A DNA stretch of 64,000 nucleotides, from NCBI RefSeq assembly GCF_011087585.1, contig NZ_VJOT01000052.1, forward strand, positions 1-64,000. The letters are read 5' to 3'. Numbering within the stretch: position 1 is the first letter of the stretch; every line of letters begins with the position of its first letter. This document shows, in pieces, positions 38,016 through 47,120 of this stretch. Source of the DNA: Neochlamydia sp. AcF84 (GTDB taxonomy: Bacteria; Chlamydiota; Chlamydiia; Chlamydiales; Parachlamydiaceae). Both the position numbers and the translations under genes were made by a program. The notes beneath the pieces are model-generated. The model was given only the letters and a program-made list of their open reading frames with translations, ran no database searches and was not told the origin of the DNA.

Positions 38016-39008
38016 ATGTATAACCTCATTACTTTAGCTTCCCATCAAATGTTACGCTTCTTTGCCTATTCACTTCTTATCGCTTCTTCCTTTCTATTCA
38101 CTAGTTGCGAGTCACAAAAGACAATTGTCAATAGTTTGGATGAAAGAGAAGCTAATGAAATTCTTGTTTTTCTAGAGAGCAAAGGAATCAATGCCAACAA
38201 GATACAATCTGCAGGGGGAGGAACCGGTGCCTCTAAAATAGTTTTATGGGATGTAAGCGTAAACGAGAAAGATGCTATTCAGGCCATGGCCTTGTTAAAC
38301 CAAGCTGGTTTGCCTAGGAAACGTAGTCAAAATTTACTTTCCATTTTTTCTAATGTAGGGTTGGTACCTTCTGAAAGACAGGATAAAATTCGTTATGAGG
38401 CTGGACTAGCCGAGCAGATTGCTAGCGTTATACGTAAGATAGATGGTGTTTTAGATGCTGAGGTCCAACTTTCTTTTCCCGAGGAAGACCCTCTAAGCCC
38501 TGGGAAAACTAAAGGCAAAATCACAGCTTCTGTTTACGTAAAACACAATGGAGTGTTAGATGATCCTAATAGCCATTTAATTACCAAAATCAAACGTTTA
38601 GTGGCGGCAAGCATAACCGGACTAAATTTCAATGATGTAACAGTCATTTCTGATAGAGCACGAGGAAGCGATCTATCTACCTCATTTTCATCGGGCGAGC
38701 ATGAAGAAAAATCTTACGTGAGTATTTGGACAATTGTTTTAGCTAAGGAGTCGGTGACACGTTTTCGAGTCGTTTTCTTTACTTTTTCTTTTCTTCTTCT
38801 ACTGATGGCTTTGTGTTTAATTTGGTTAACTTGGAAAATTTATCCTTTATTAAAAAGGCATGGGGGTTTTAAAGAACTGTTTCATCTCCAACCATTAAAA
38901 ATTGGGACTTCTGAAGAAGAGAAGATCCAGGATGCTGAAGAACCGACGGAAGATAAAAATTCCTCGGAAGACAAAGGCTTGGTTGATAAAGATGTTGATG
39001 AGACATAA
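38016..39008 (+). CDS. sctJ: Type III secretion inner-membrane ring lipoprotein SctJ
   Basis: A 330-residue YscJ/PrgK-family protein that forms the inner ring of the injectisome basal body. A signal peptide ends in a lipobox (FLFTSCES). The two ring-building domains follow: LDEREANEILVFLESKGINA, then KIRYEAGLAEQIASVIRKIDGV and AEVQLSFPEEDPLSPGK. A C-terminal membrane helix (FFTFSFLLLLMALCLIWLTW) and an acidic cytoplasmic tail complete it. Length and order agree with chlamydial CT559. A second ATG at codon 12 is possible, but GAGATATAAAC lies before the first. It opens the operon. Confidence 0.95.
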   Translation: MYNLITLASHQMLRFFAYSLLIASSFLFTSCESQKTIVNSLDEREANEILVFLESKGINANKIQSAGGGTGASKIVLWDVSVNEKDAIQAMALLNQAGLPRKRSQNLLSIFSNVGLVPSERQDKIRYEAGLAEQIASVIRKIDGVLDAEVQLSFPEEDPLSPGKTKGKITASVYVKHNGVLDDPNSHLITKIKRLVAASITGLNFNDVTVISDRARGSDLSTSFSSGEHEEKSYVSIWTIVLAKESVTRFRVVFFTFSFLLLLMALCLIWLTWKIYPLLKRHGGFKELFHLQPLKIGTSEEEKIQDAEEPTEDKNSSEDKGLVDKDVDET

Positions 39009-39019
39009 GGCTCTTTATC

Positions 39020-39883
39020 ATGCACGCCAAAACGCAAATTCTTATACGTATTTTGCTAAATCGCTTTCATCCTAAGACTTCTCAAGAATTTCTTAAGTGT
39101 TTACCGGAAGATGAAGCAAAGCAAATAGCTGGACATCAGATCATCACGGCAGAGATAGATCCTATCTTTGTTAAGCCGCATGAATTTCTTAAAGAAATTC
39201 ATTATTCTTGGGTGGCTCCTTACCTTCGCAAGCTTCCTACTCATCTTCAAAATCTTATGGTTTCCGCATTGCCTAACCCTTTAGCCACTAGCTTAAAAAA
39301 ATATTTAAAAATTAATGGCCCCTTTGTCTCCATGCCTAAGCTTGCAAGTGCATTTTTTACTAAGAAGCTATACGATCAAATTAAACAAACTGAAATTCTT
39401 TCACCCGCTTTTTTGCCCAAGCAGGATTTATCCATATTGCTAACCCTATCGCGCATGGAAATTATTTACTTAATTGATTTTTTAGGCTTATATGATTTAG
39501 CGGAAGAATTGCGTCATGTGGTAGATAAGAAAAGTTTACAAAAAGTTTATGCATGTTTAGATAATAAAAAAATCCAGTTTGTTCGTCTCTGCTTACATCA
39601 AAAAAGTAGGTTTATTACTGCTAAAATGGATCTACAGAAATGGAAAGGGGAGGGCGCTGAGCTACAAAGAAAAATTCACCAAAGAGGTCTTTACCGCTTA
39701 GGAAAGGCTCTAAGCGGCACTCACCCTCATTGTATGTGGTACTTGCTAAGGAAATTGGATACAGGGCGTAGCGCTATTATAGAAAAACATTATAAACCAC
39801 AGAGTAATCCTGCTATAACCTCGGTACTTATCCAGCAAGTGATAAATGTTATAAACTTTTTAAAACTGAAGAGTGAAATGTGA
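39020..39883 (+). CDS. Type III secretion-associated protein, CT560-like (SctK candidate)
   Basis: A 287-residue soluble helical protein between sctJ and sctL. This is the place of CT560 in C. trachomatis and of yscK in Yersinia. Visible features are weak: FLKCLPEDEAKQIAG near the N-terminus and repeated helices with SRMEIIYLIDFLGLYDLAEEL. SctK proteins belong to the cytosolic sorting platform that ties SctQ to the ring. The call rests on position and length more than on motif. It ends in a GTGA overlap with sctL. Confidence 0.72.
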   Translation: MHAKTQILIRILLNRFHPKTSQEFLKCLPEDEAKQIAGHQIITAEIDPIFVKPHEFLKEIHYSWVAPYLRKLPTHLQNLMVSALPNPLATSLKKYLKINGPFVSMPKLASAFFTKKLYDQIKQTEILSPAFLPKQDLSILLTLSRMEIIYLIDFLGLYDLAEELRHVVDKKSLQKVYACLDNKKIQFVRLCLHQKSRFITAKMDLQKWKGEGAELQRKIHQRGLYRLGKALSGTHPHCMWYLLRKLDTGRSAIIEKHYKPQSNPAITSVLIQQVINVINFLKLKSEM

Positions 39884-40536
39884 AAAAGAAATTTTTTTCT
39901 CTGATTCATGGCAATAGCGTTCATGTAGCTCCAGAAACACGTGTGATTCCTGCCGAAGAGTTTTCGCAAGCATTGGAAGCTTACCAACTCATGGAAGAAG
40001 TAAAAAAAGATGCCCTTAAGTATAAGCAAGGAGTAGCTGAAGAAATCGAAAAACTTAAGGAGCAGGCGCAAAAAGAAGGCTTCGAGGAAGGCTTTAAGAA
40101 ATGGATAGAGCAAATCGCTAAAGTGGAAGAAGAGATTATAAATGTACGCCATGAAACAGAAAAAGTAGCTTTACCCATTGCACTAAAAGCTGCTAAGAAG
40201 ATTGTCGGTAGAGAGCTGGAGCTATCCGAAACTGCTGTCGTAGATATTGTTAGCAATAGCTTAAAAGCAGTGGTGACACATAAAAAAATCACCATTTACG
40301 TTAATAAAAAAGATCTCGAAGCTTTAGAGAAAAGTCGTCAGCAAGTAAAAGATCTCTTTGAAAGCCTTGAAACTTTGATCATTCGAGAACGTGCAGATAT
40401 TGAATCGGGCGGATGTATTATTGAGACCGAAGGCGGTATTATCAATGCCCAGCTTGAAAATCAATGGCGTATTATTGAAAATGCTTTTGATAGAATGATG
40501 AAACAACATGAGAAGGCGGCACAGGGGCATGGCTAA
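39880..40536 (+). CDS. sctL: Type III secretion stator protein SctL
   Basis: A 218-residue YscL/FliH-family protein that links the ATPase SctN to the sorting platform and restrains it. The long charged helix (KYKQGVAEEIEKLKEQAQKE and GFEEGFKKWIEQIAKVEEEI) is typical of FliH/YscL. The C-terminal half (ALKAAKKIVGRELELSETAV, then RADIESGGCIIETEGGIINA) matches the peripheral-stalk domain. Translation starts at GTG 39880, overlapping the stop of the gene before by four bases. The 3' end overlaps the start of sctR. Confidence 0.92.
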   Translation: MKKKFFSLIHGNSVHVAPETRVIPAEEFSQALEAYQLMEEVKKDALKYKQGVAEEIEKLKEQAQKEGFEEGFKKWIEQIAKVEEEIINVRHETEKVALPIALKAAKKIVGRELELSETAVVDIVSNSLKAVVTHKKITIYVNKKDLEALEKSRQQVKDLFESLETLIIRERADIESGGCIIETEGGIINAQLENQWRIIENAFDRMMKQHEKAAQGHG

Positions 40537-41416
40537 AACAAAAGCAATTATTAAACGATTATTTTCTTTAAACTGTCTGTCATGGATGCTAGTACTAGCT
40601 CTATTATGTATGATCTCCCCTGAATGTTGGGCCCAAAGTTCTCCTCCTCGGAGTACGACTTCGATAGAAGCTGGAAAAGCTGTAGTAAGGCCCGGAGAGA
40701 AAACCCCTGCAGAAAAAGAGCTAGATATACAGTTTGATAATTTTAGAAAACCTTCCTTGATTACTCAAGCGGCTGTATTATCTCTTTTGGCTATGCTGCC
40801 CTTTATAGTGATGATTTTATCTTCATTTATGAAAATTGTCGTCGTCTTGTCGCTTTTACGTAGTGCGCTGGGTGTCCAACAATCCCCTCCCAATCAAGTG
40901 ATCAACGGGGTTGCTTTCATGCTTAGTATCTATGTGATGTATCCTACGGCTTTAAAGATGTATGATGCCTCGATGCATGTGGTTAACCAGCAAGCTGCTC
41001 CAGAATCTCTTATTTCTGCAGGATCTTCTGCATATATAATCGCTTTGGTAGAAGCTGGGAGAGAGCCTTTGCGTGATTTTTTGAAAAGAAATTCTTCCGT
41101 TAAGCATCATGCCTTGTTTTACCGTATGGCTTATCGCGTTTTACCCGATAATTATCGGCCCACGCTAAAGCCTGATGATTTTATGATTTTAGTGCCAGCT
41201 TATATTACTAGCCAGCTTAAAGATGCATTCGAGATAGGAGTGCTCATCTACATTCCCTTCTTTGTCATCGATCTCGTCGTATCAAACGTTTTATTAGCGA
41301 TGGGTATGATGATGCTATCTCCCGTAACCATATCTATGCCCTTAAAATTATTTTTACTTGTGATGCTGGACGGATGGACGATGTTAATTGAAGGCTTGGT
41401 AAACACTTTCCGCTAA
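40508..41416 (+). CDS. sctR: Type III secretion export apparatus protein SctR
   Basis: A 302-residue FliP/YscR-family protein of the SctRST export gate. It has an N-terminal signal-like segment (CLSWMLVLALLCMISPECWA) and then several membrane helices. The FliP signatures are present: FIVMILSSFMKIVVVLSLLR, QQSPPNQVINGVA, and near the end IYIPFFVIDLVVSNVLLAMG with MMMLSPVTISMPLKL. The frame opens at 40508. An ATG at 40529 lies closer to the AAGGCGG sequence and may be the true start, giving an eight-base overlap with sctL. Confidence 0.95.
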   Translation: MRRRHRGMAKTKAIIKRLFSLNCLSWMLVLALLCMISPECWAQSSPPRSTTSIEAGKAVVRPGEKTPAEKELDIQFDNFRKPSLITQAAVLSLLAMLPFIVMILSSFMKIVVVLSLLRSALGVQQSPPNQVINGVAFMLSIYVMYPTALKMYDASMHVVNQQAAPESLISAGSSAYIIALVEAGREPLRDFLKRNSSVKHHALFYRMAYRVLPDNYRPTLKPDDFMILVPAYITSQLKDAFEIGVLIYIPFFVIDLVVSNVLLAMGMMMLSPVTISMPLKLFLLVMLDGWTMLIEGLVNTFR

Positions 41417-41426
41417 GGATGAGATT

Positions 41427-41708
41427 ATGTTTCAAACACAGGTTATACAGCTTGCTTATCATGCTCTTTTGCTGATTCTTATCCTTTCAGCACCACCCAT
41501 TTTGGTGAGTATGTTTTTTGGGGTGATCGTAGCGATCTTTCAGGCAGCCACACAAATTCAAGAACAGACCTTATCATTTACTATAAAATTGGTCGCGGTA
41601 ACGCTTACTTTGATGATTTTGGGTGGATGGTTGGGAGCTCAGATCATGGAGTTTGCAGGCGATATATTTTCCCACTTTGCGCAGTGGAGTTTAGCTTCTC
41701 AAGGGTGA
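41427..41708 (+). CDS. sctS: Type III secretion export apparatus protein SctS
   Basis: A 93-residue FliQ/YscS-family protein with two membrane helices. LAYHALLLILILSAPPILVSM and the loop with QAATQIQEQTLSFTIKLVAV are the family signature. Length is typical (about 88-95 aa). Several copies wrap around the SctR/SctT core of the export gate. It lies ten bases behind sctR. Confidence 0.96.
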   Translation: MFQTQVIQLAYHALLLILILSAPPILVSMFFGVIVAIFQAATQIQEQTLSFTIKLVAVTLTLMILGGWLGAQIMEFAGDIFSHFAQWSLASQG

Positions 41709-41805
41709 GAGACAACTGGTAAACACAATTGCACTTTCCCTTGGTTCTATTTAGGCTTTAAAGACTACTAGCTAACCTAGAGATAAAAAACATAAGAATG
41801 TGATA

Positions 41806-42687
41806 ATGGCTGAAACTACCGACAGTTTTATAGCGTTATTTTTAAATAGCGCCTTCAACACCGAAGGGGGATTGCTCTCTTTTGTTGCGCTTTTCTTTTT
41901 ATTTCTCTCTCGCTTTTTTCCCATTCTTTTGCAATCACCCTTTTTTGGAGCAAGGGTAATGCCTCAGCCTGCCAAAGTGGCGCTAGGGATTGGTCTCTTC
42001 ATTATCTTTTTGCCGCAATTGCTATTAGTCACCCATAAAATTGATTTCAACCTAAAGCTAGTTTTTTTAATATTTAAAGAGTTGTTCGTAGGGACAATCA
42101 TAGGATTCCTCATTAGCTTGCCTTTTGTGATTGTACAAAGCGCTGGTATTATCATTGATCACCAGCGGGGGGGAGCCAGCTTAATGGTTAATGATCCGAC
42201 CATTCAAAATCAGTCTTCGCCTCTAGGGACATTGTTTAACTACGTGATGATTTGGATTTTTTTCATGATCGACGGTCCTTTTTTATTCATGGATGCTATC
42301 CTTACATCTTATGAAGTGATTCCTGCTGATCAAATTATCAATTCCAAATTTTTCGAACGGTCCTCAGTATTCTGGGCGAACGAAATTGCCCTGTTAAATA
42401 AAATAATGGTCATCAGTATTCGTTTGGCATCACCTGCTTTAATCATGATTATGATGACAGACTTCTTTTTAGGAATTGCTAACCGCCTAGCCCCACAAGT
42501 ACAGATTACTTTTTTAGGCATGCCCTTAAAATCCTTGTTAGCCCTATTAATTGTATGTGTAGGTTGGAAAATGCTGAATGAAGAAATGGCTAAGCAAGGC
42601 TATGTATGGATAAATGAAGTGATCAACATGCTAAGGACGATTAAAGGAAGCGTGAGTGGATTTAATGAGGTGGGGGTAGTATCATGA
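41806..42687 (+). CDS. sctT: Type III secretion export apparatus protein SctT
   Basis: A 293-residue FliR/YscT-family protein with about six to seven membrane helices. Family marks are RFFPILLQSPFFGARVMPQP, GTIIGFLISLPFVIVQSAG followed by IIDHQRGGA, and RLASPALIMIMMTDFFLGIANR. The ATG at 41806 is chosen over a GTG six bases upstream; neither has a strong ribosome-binding site. A gap of 97 bases separates it from sctS. It closes the operon; SctU, SctV and the ATPase are not in the window. Confidence 0.95.
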   Translation: MAETTDSFIALFLNSAFNTEGGLLSFVALFFLFLSRFFPILLQSPFFGARVMPQPAKVALGIGLFIIFLPQLLLVTHKIDFNLKLVFLIFKELFVGTIIGFLISLPFVIVQSAGIIIDHQRGGASLMVNDPTIQNQSSPLGTLFNYVMIWIFFMIDGPFLFMDAILTSYEVIPADQIINSKFFERSSVFWANEIALLNKIMVISIRLASPALIMIMMTDFFLGIANRLAPQVQITFLGMPLKSLLALLIVCVGWKMLNEEMAKQGYVWINEVINMLRTIKGSVSGFNEVGVVS

Positions 42688-42842
42688 CTTTTTGCCTGAA
42701 AATCCCGGTTTAAAAAACAGGCAAGCGGTTAATACATAGGCTGGCAGAAAACTCTTGAATGGCAGGCGCCTTTTAAGTATTTATTTTTCATTTGGTAAAA
42801 TTAGGTCTAAAAAAGTCACGTGCTTAGCAAAGAACACATTTA

Positions 42843-43702
42843 TCTCATTTGTTAGCGATCGGATGTGTAGCTGAGCCATATGCGATCATATAATTCTTTA
42901 AAAAAGCTTTGGATTCTTTTTCACTGCCCTTAAGATAATGCCTGGCTAAAGTGCGGCATTCTCTTTGATAGGCCGCTTGGTTAAAAATAGCTACTCATTT
43001 TTGTTCAACATCTGCATAGCAAGAGGTGCTCTCAAAAGCTCGATAGCTTTCTGCTATTTCTACCGCCTTGTCGTAAGGCACTTCAAATATAAGCTCTTTA
43101 GCCTCTTTAATCTGCATGGGCACACGCGTGATAAATAAGCTTTGTTCTTCTTTAAAAACTTGCAAGGTAGCTGGTGTATAAAGAGCCCTGTCTCCTACTA
43201 TATAACGATTCTCTACGGCTTGCCGAAAGCTTTTAAGGTATTCGCCAACAATTTGCGTAAAGGCTGTTTTATCGCTGCTATTGCCATCAGCCGCTTGCAT
43301 GTATAAAGGAACATTGCCTTCATTGGAGGTGATAAGCTGCAAGAGAGCTTGGTTTAAATCAGGCTTATGGTCTCTACTGTAGCCTTGCACTAGACGAATG
43401 CACCCTTCTCCTTATTCTAATAGGCTCTCATAGTTTCTATCTACGTGAAAACTTATCGCATCTAAATGCAAACTTTTTACTTGGATGCCAAGTACTTTGA
43501 TTGTATAGAGGGCTATCTTAGTAAAAAGATGAGTCACGCCCAATTCAAATAGCCTATCCAGTGCTCTGCCTAGAACATTATCATCAATCTGCTTTGGTAT
43601 AACTGGCGTACCTAGCAAATGATCGATGGGTTTGCCTTCAAAGTATTCAGAAACACGTAAAGCGTCCGACTTACAAATCCCAATCCGTTTAAGATCATGC
43701 AT
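42843..43702 (-). pseudogene. IS1634-type transposase, decayed N-terminal half
   Basis: From ATG 43702 the frame reads MHDLKRIGICKSDALRVSEY, then an ochre stop at 43412-43414. It continues in the same frame with GEGCIRLVQGYSRDHKPDLN, then PLYMQAADGNSSDKTAF and YIVGDRALYTPATL. A TGA at 42992-42994 follows VEQK where the family has Trp, and after it comes VAIFNQAAYQRECRTLARHY. This is the order seen in IS1634/IS4-type DDE transposases, with the helper domain first and the catalytic D in DGNSSDK and D in VGDRALY. Two in-frame stops make it dead. Its C-terminal half is found in the opposite orientation just to the right. Confidence 0.88.
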
Positions 43703-43998
43703 TTAACAGCTTATACATAGGTTATATGCTTATTCTTCGCCTGATTACCTACTGCTTGATCAATAAGGTCAGCTAACCCTATATCTCCTCACACATTCTA
43801 AGCTACCAATTCTAAATGATCGACGTTTTGCGTATCTATTTGCATAACTTTCAGTCGTTTAGCTTAAAACCTTTAAAGAAAACATCTTACTCGATTAGCA
43901 TTCAAAATCCCTAATTATTTTTTTTTGCTGAGGAATGTAAGGTAGAAGACAATAAGAAGAAGCCACAGATCTTGAAGGAAAGAATTATTTGCACGTAG

Positions 43999-44593
43999 AG
44001 CTTAAAGAGAGCAGAAAAAGATCGAAAAGATAGAGAGCGATTAATTCACAAAGCCATGGAGAGGTTAGATCAGGGTACAGCTTCTTTAGAATCGAAAAAA
44101 GGCGCTAACAGATATCTAAAAAATGAAAAAAAACAAGCATCCTCGCTAGGATTAGATCTAGAAAAATTAATGAAGATAAGCAATGGGATGGATTTTATGG
44201 AATTCAGGTTTCAAAGCAGAGTATGAAAAAAGAAGAGATCCTTTCTAGCTATCATCGGTTATGGAAAATGGAAAAGTCTTTCCGCGTCATGAAACATTCT
44301 TTAGAAATTAGGCCCATCTACTTATCCAGCCCAGAAAGAATCATAGGACATATCGTGCTTTGTTTCCTTGCCTTTGCAATGCATCGTAATTTAGAGATCG
44401 CCTTAATTAGAAAAGGAAAAGATCATACTGTTGAAAAATAAGGGAGGCTATTGGTGAATTAGAAGCTTCTCTATTAGAAGTAAATGGCAAGCCTATCTTG
44501 CTAAGAACACCAGCAAAAGGATTATCTAAAGAAATACTTCAAACCTTAAAGCTTAAACATTCAGGGGAAATGGTAATGGATGGGTTGTTATGA
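43999..44593 (+). pseudogene. IS1634-type transposase, decayed C-terminal half (inverted)
   Basis: On the plus strand the missing C-terminal half can be read in three frames. First comes AEKDRKDRERLIHKAMERLD with KKGANRYLK. After a frameshift near 44170 come QWDGFYGIQVSKQ, SSYHRLWKMEKSFRVMKHSL and RPIYLSSPERIIGHIVLCFL, containing the catalytic glutamate region (W-x-x-E-x-SFR). After a second shift near 44440 come ELEASLLEVNGKPILLR and the stop at 44593. It fits onto the N-terminal half lying head to head at 42843-43702, so one element was inverted inside or two copies recombined. I did not find clear terminal inverted repeats. Confidence 0.85.
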
Positions 44594-44961
44594 ATAAGCA
44601 TTAGTTCAATGGAGTGTAGTGGCAATATTGCCATCTTTCGAAACAACGATCTTTGATAATCAGCAATTTAAGTCTAACAAGTGTCAAAGTCAGGAAGAAA
44701 TAGAAGACTGCCTTGCATTTTTTAGAGAGCTTTCTTCAGAAAATTTTTTCCTTAGAAAGCGCTTGTCTTTGGCGCTGGATAGGGAGAAATACGAGAGTTA
44801 TTGAGAGAATTAGATAAAAGATAGCTAACTTAATGAATAGAACCTTAAAGCGCCACTTATATTTTGGATAATTCCTTAGGCTTTAGCCAAGATCGTTAAC
44901 AATAAAGCTGCGGCTAACGTTTACCCTTTTCTATGGCAAGCATATGTTTATACCTCGTTTA
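44594..44961. other. Region behind the IS remnant, doubtful small frame
   Basis: A 61-codon frame from a GTG at 44619 (contains QSQEEIEDCLAFFRELSSEN) has no ribosome-binding site and no family resemblance. It may be a gene relic. Nothing else is seen. Confidence 0.4.
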
Positions 44962-45897
44962 CTAAGCTCCTTCGCTTGCTCGATGTAAGCGTTCAGACAA
45001 GGTAGCCAAAATTCCACTTTTTAAAAAGTTTACATCCACATAGGCTTGCCTGTGCTTTTCCTGGTCGAGTTGCCGAAGAGTGGCATATAGATTAGAAACA
45101 ACGAGCTCAGGTTCTACAAGAGGCCCTAGAGTTAAAACTTTGCAGCCTGCAGGGTAATTTCGATCGCTGAAGCCAATAATAACGCCTTCGGTGATATCCT
45201 GAAAAGATTGTACAAGGGTTAATTTAGCTTGGGGAGCATAGTGGCGATACATGCCTCCTGGACACAAAGGTTTTTCACCTTTTTGTTGTTGAATTCTAGG
45301 CATATATCCTAAAGATGGATAAAAGCTCTCAGCAGCTAAGGCACCCTGGCGTATAATTTGCCAGCCACCTTTTCTATACATTAAGATGGTGGATTCTAAG
45401 CCTTTTTGGCATGCCCCTCCGTCTAGCACAGGAAAGTGTTTACCAAAATCATGCTCCACATGCTCAGGATGAGTGGAGGAAGGGTAGCCTGAAAGGTTGG
45501 CTGAGGGCATAACGAGAGGGCCTGTTTGTTTCAATAACTCTAAAGCTAAAGGATGCTGAGGAATGCGAAAAGCTGCCGTTGGTAAATCGGCGCGTACTTT
45601 TGCCGGAATTAATTTACATTTGACGGGTAGCACGATTGTCATAGGGCCTGGCCAAAAGCCCCGTGCCAAACTCTCTAAATCGCTGACTTTTCCTTCCAGG
45701 TAAGATAATATATCATTCAATTCAGCGACATGGATGATTAAAGGGTTATTCGAGGGGCGCCTTTTAAGGGTGTAAATATAGTCGATAGCTTCCAAATGAT
45801 CTATAGAGGCGGCTAGCCCATACACCGTCTCTGTCGGTACACTCACCACTTCCCCTGCCCTTAACAGTTGAATAGCTTCTGTTACTGAGATGCGCAT
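44962..45897 (-). CDS. tsaC: Threonylcarbamoyl-AMP synthase (Sua5 type)
   Basis: A 311-residue enzyme that makes threonylcarbamoyl-adenylate from threonine, bicarbonate and ATP, for the t6A modification of ANN-reading tRNAs. The YrdC domain shows GEVVSVPTETVYGLAA, KRRPSNNPLIIHV and TAAFRIPQHPLALELL, then MPSANLSGYPSSTHPEHV. After a linker (CPGGMYRHYAPQAKLTLVQ) a C-terminal Sua5 domain follows, so it is the long Sua5 form rather than the short TsaC form. It overlaps the end of sufS by 16 bases and is probably transcribed with the suf genes. Confidence 0.94.
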   Translation of the reverse strand: MRISVTEAIQLLRAGEVVSVPTETVYGLAASIDHLEAIDYIYTLKRRPSNNPLIIHVAELNDILSYLEGKVSDLESLARGFWPGPMTIVLPVKCKLIPAKVRADLPTAAFRIPQHPLALELLKQTGPLVMPSANLSGYPSSTHPEHVEHDFGKHFPVLDGGACQKGLESTILMYRKGGWQIIRQGALAAESFYPSLGYMPRIQQQKGEKPLCPGGMYRHYAPQAKLTLVQSFQDITEGVIIGFSDRNYPAGCKVLTLGPLVEPELVVSNLYATLRQLDQEKHRQAYVDVNFLKSGILATLSERLHRASEGA

Positions 45898-47120
45898 AAT
45901 AGAGCAATAACCTCTTGCAGATAGATAATGAAGTGATCAATTTCTTCTTTAGTGTTGTATAAGCCAAAAGATATTCTGGCAGTAGCTGGTACACCAAAAT
46001 GGCGCATGGTGGGCTGTGCACAATGATGTCCTGTGCGTATAGCTACTCCTTTTAAGTCCAGCATAGTGCCAATATCGAGCGGGTGTGCTCCTTCTACGAT
46101 AAAGCTGATGATAGCAGCTTTTTCTTTAGGCTTTCCAATGATGCGTACTTGCGGAATGCTTTCCATTTTTTTAGTGGTATACTCTAAGAGCTCCTGCTCA
46201 TGAGCGTGGATAGCAGAAAAGCCGATCGTATTGATATAATCAATAGCAGCGCCTAAACCAATCACTTCCGCGATAAGGGGTGTCCCTGCTTCAAACTTTA
46301 AAGGTAGTACATTATAGGTAGTTTTTTCCCAATCGACCTTATCAATCATATCGCCGCCTCCTTGATAAGGCGGCATTTGATTGAGAAGCTCTGCCTTGCC
46401 GTATAAAATTCCTATTCCTGTAGGCCCGTAAAGTTTATGACCTGAGAAAGCGTAAAAATCTGCGTCTAAGGTCTGGACATCAACTTTCATATGCGGAACA
46501 GCTTGCGCGCCATCCACCAGTACTTTGCTTCCATAGGCATGAGCCATTTGGATCATCTCTTGGACGGGATTGATAGTGCCAATAGCATTAGAAACGTGCG
46601 TTAAAGCGACTAGTCTAGTTTTAGAATTTAAAAGCTTGGCAAACTCTTCTAAATTTAAATTTCCTTGGCTGTCGAGGGGAATAAATCTTAGAACAGCTTG
46701 TCTATCTTCACACATCATTTGCCAGGGAACAATATTGGCATGATGTTCAATCTGCGTTAAAATAATTTCATCCCCAGGTTTGATAAAGGCTTTTCCAAAA
46801 GAATAAGCCACTAAGTTGATAGAGTCTGTGGTGCCGCGCGTAAAGATAATTTCTTCGCTTTTTGAGGCATTAAGAAGCTTTTGAACTTTCTCGCGGGCTT
46901 CTTGGTATTTTTTAGTAGCCAAAAGAGAAGATTCGTAAATGGTTCGATGGACTGTACTGTAATGATTTTGATAAAAATCTTGGATGGAATCAATCATGCA
47001 CTGCGGCTTTTGAGCGGTAGCGGAAGAGTCAAAATAGATAAGCGGTTTTCCATGCATCGTTTTAGCAAGCATAGGAAAGTCTTTCCTAATTTTTTCCACA
47101 TCAAAAGAAGCTAGTTTCAT
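45882..47120 (-). CDS. sufS: Cysteine desulfurase SufS
   Basis: A 412-residue PLP enzyme that takes sulfur from cysteine for iron-sulfur cluster assembly. Visible are QIEHHANIVPWQM, the PLP lysine in FSGHKLYGPTGIG and the active cysteine in RTGHHCAQPTMRHFG. It is a group II (SufS/CsdA) desulfurase by length and loop. The frame is open to 47168, but the ATG at 47120 is the better start: AGGAG lies nine bases upstream, and KLASFDVEKIRKDFPML matches known SufS N-termini. It overlaps sufD by 20 bases. No sufE or sufU gene is seen here. Confidence 0.96.
   Translation of the reverse strand: MKLASFDVEKIRKDFPMLAKTMHGKPLIYFDSSATAQKPQCMIDSIQDFYQNHYSTVHRTIYESSLLATKKYQEAREKVQKLLNASKSEEIIFTRGTTDSINLVAYSFGKAFIKPGDEIILTQIEHHANIVPWQMMCEDRQAVLRFIPLDSQGNLNLEEFAKLLNSKTRLVALTHVSNAIGTINPVQEMIQMAHAYGSKVLVDGAQAVPHMKVDVQTLDADFYAFSGHKLYGPTGIGILYGKAELLNQMPPYQGGGDMIDKVDWEKTTYNVLPLKFEAGTPLIAEVIGLGAAIDYINTIGFSAIHAHEQELLEYTTKKMESIPQVRIIGKPKEKAAIISFIVEGAHPLDIGTMLDLKGVAIRTGHHCAQPTMRHFGVPATARISFGLYNTKEEIDHFIIYLQEVIALLCASQ

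Noticed and set aside
44619-44804. A 61-codon frame behind the transposase remnant
   Set aside because: It begins with GTG without a ribosome-binding site and has no recognisable family; it may be a relic.
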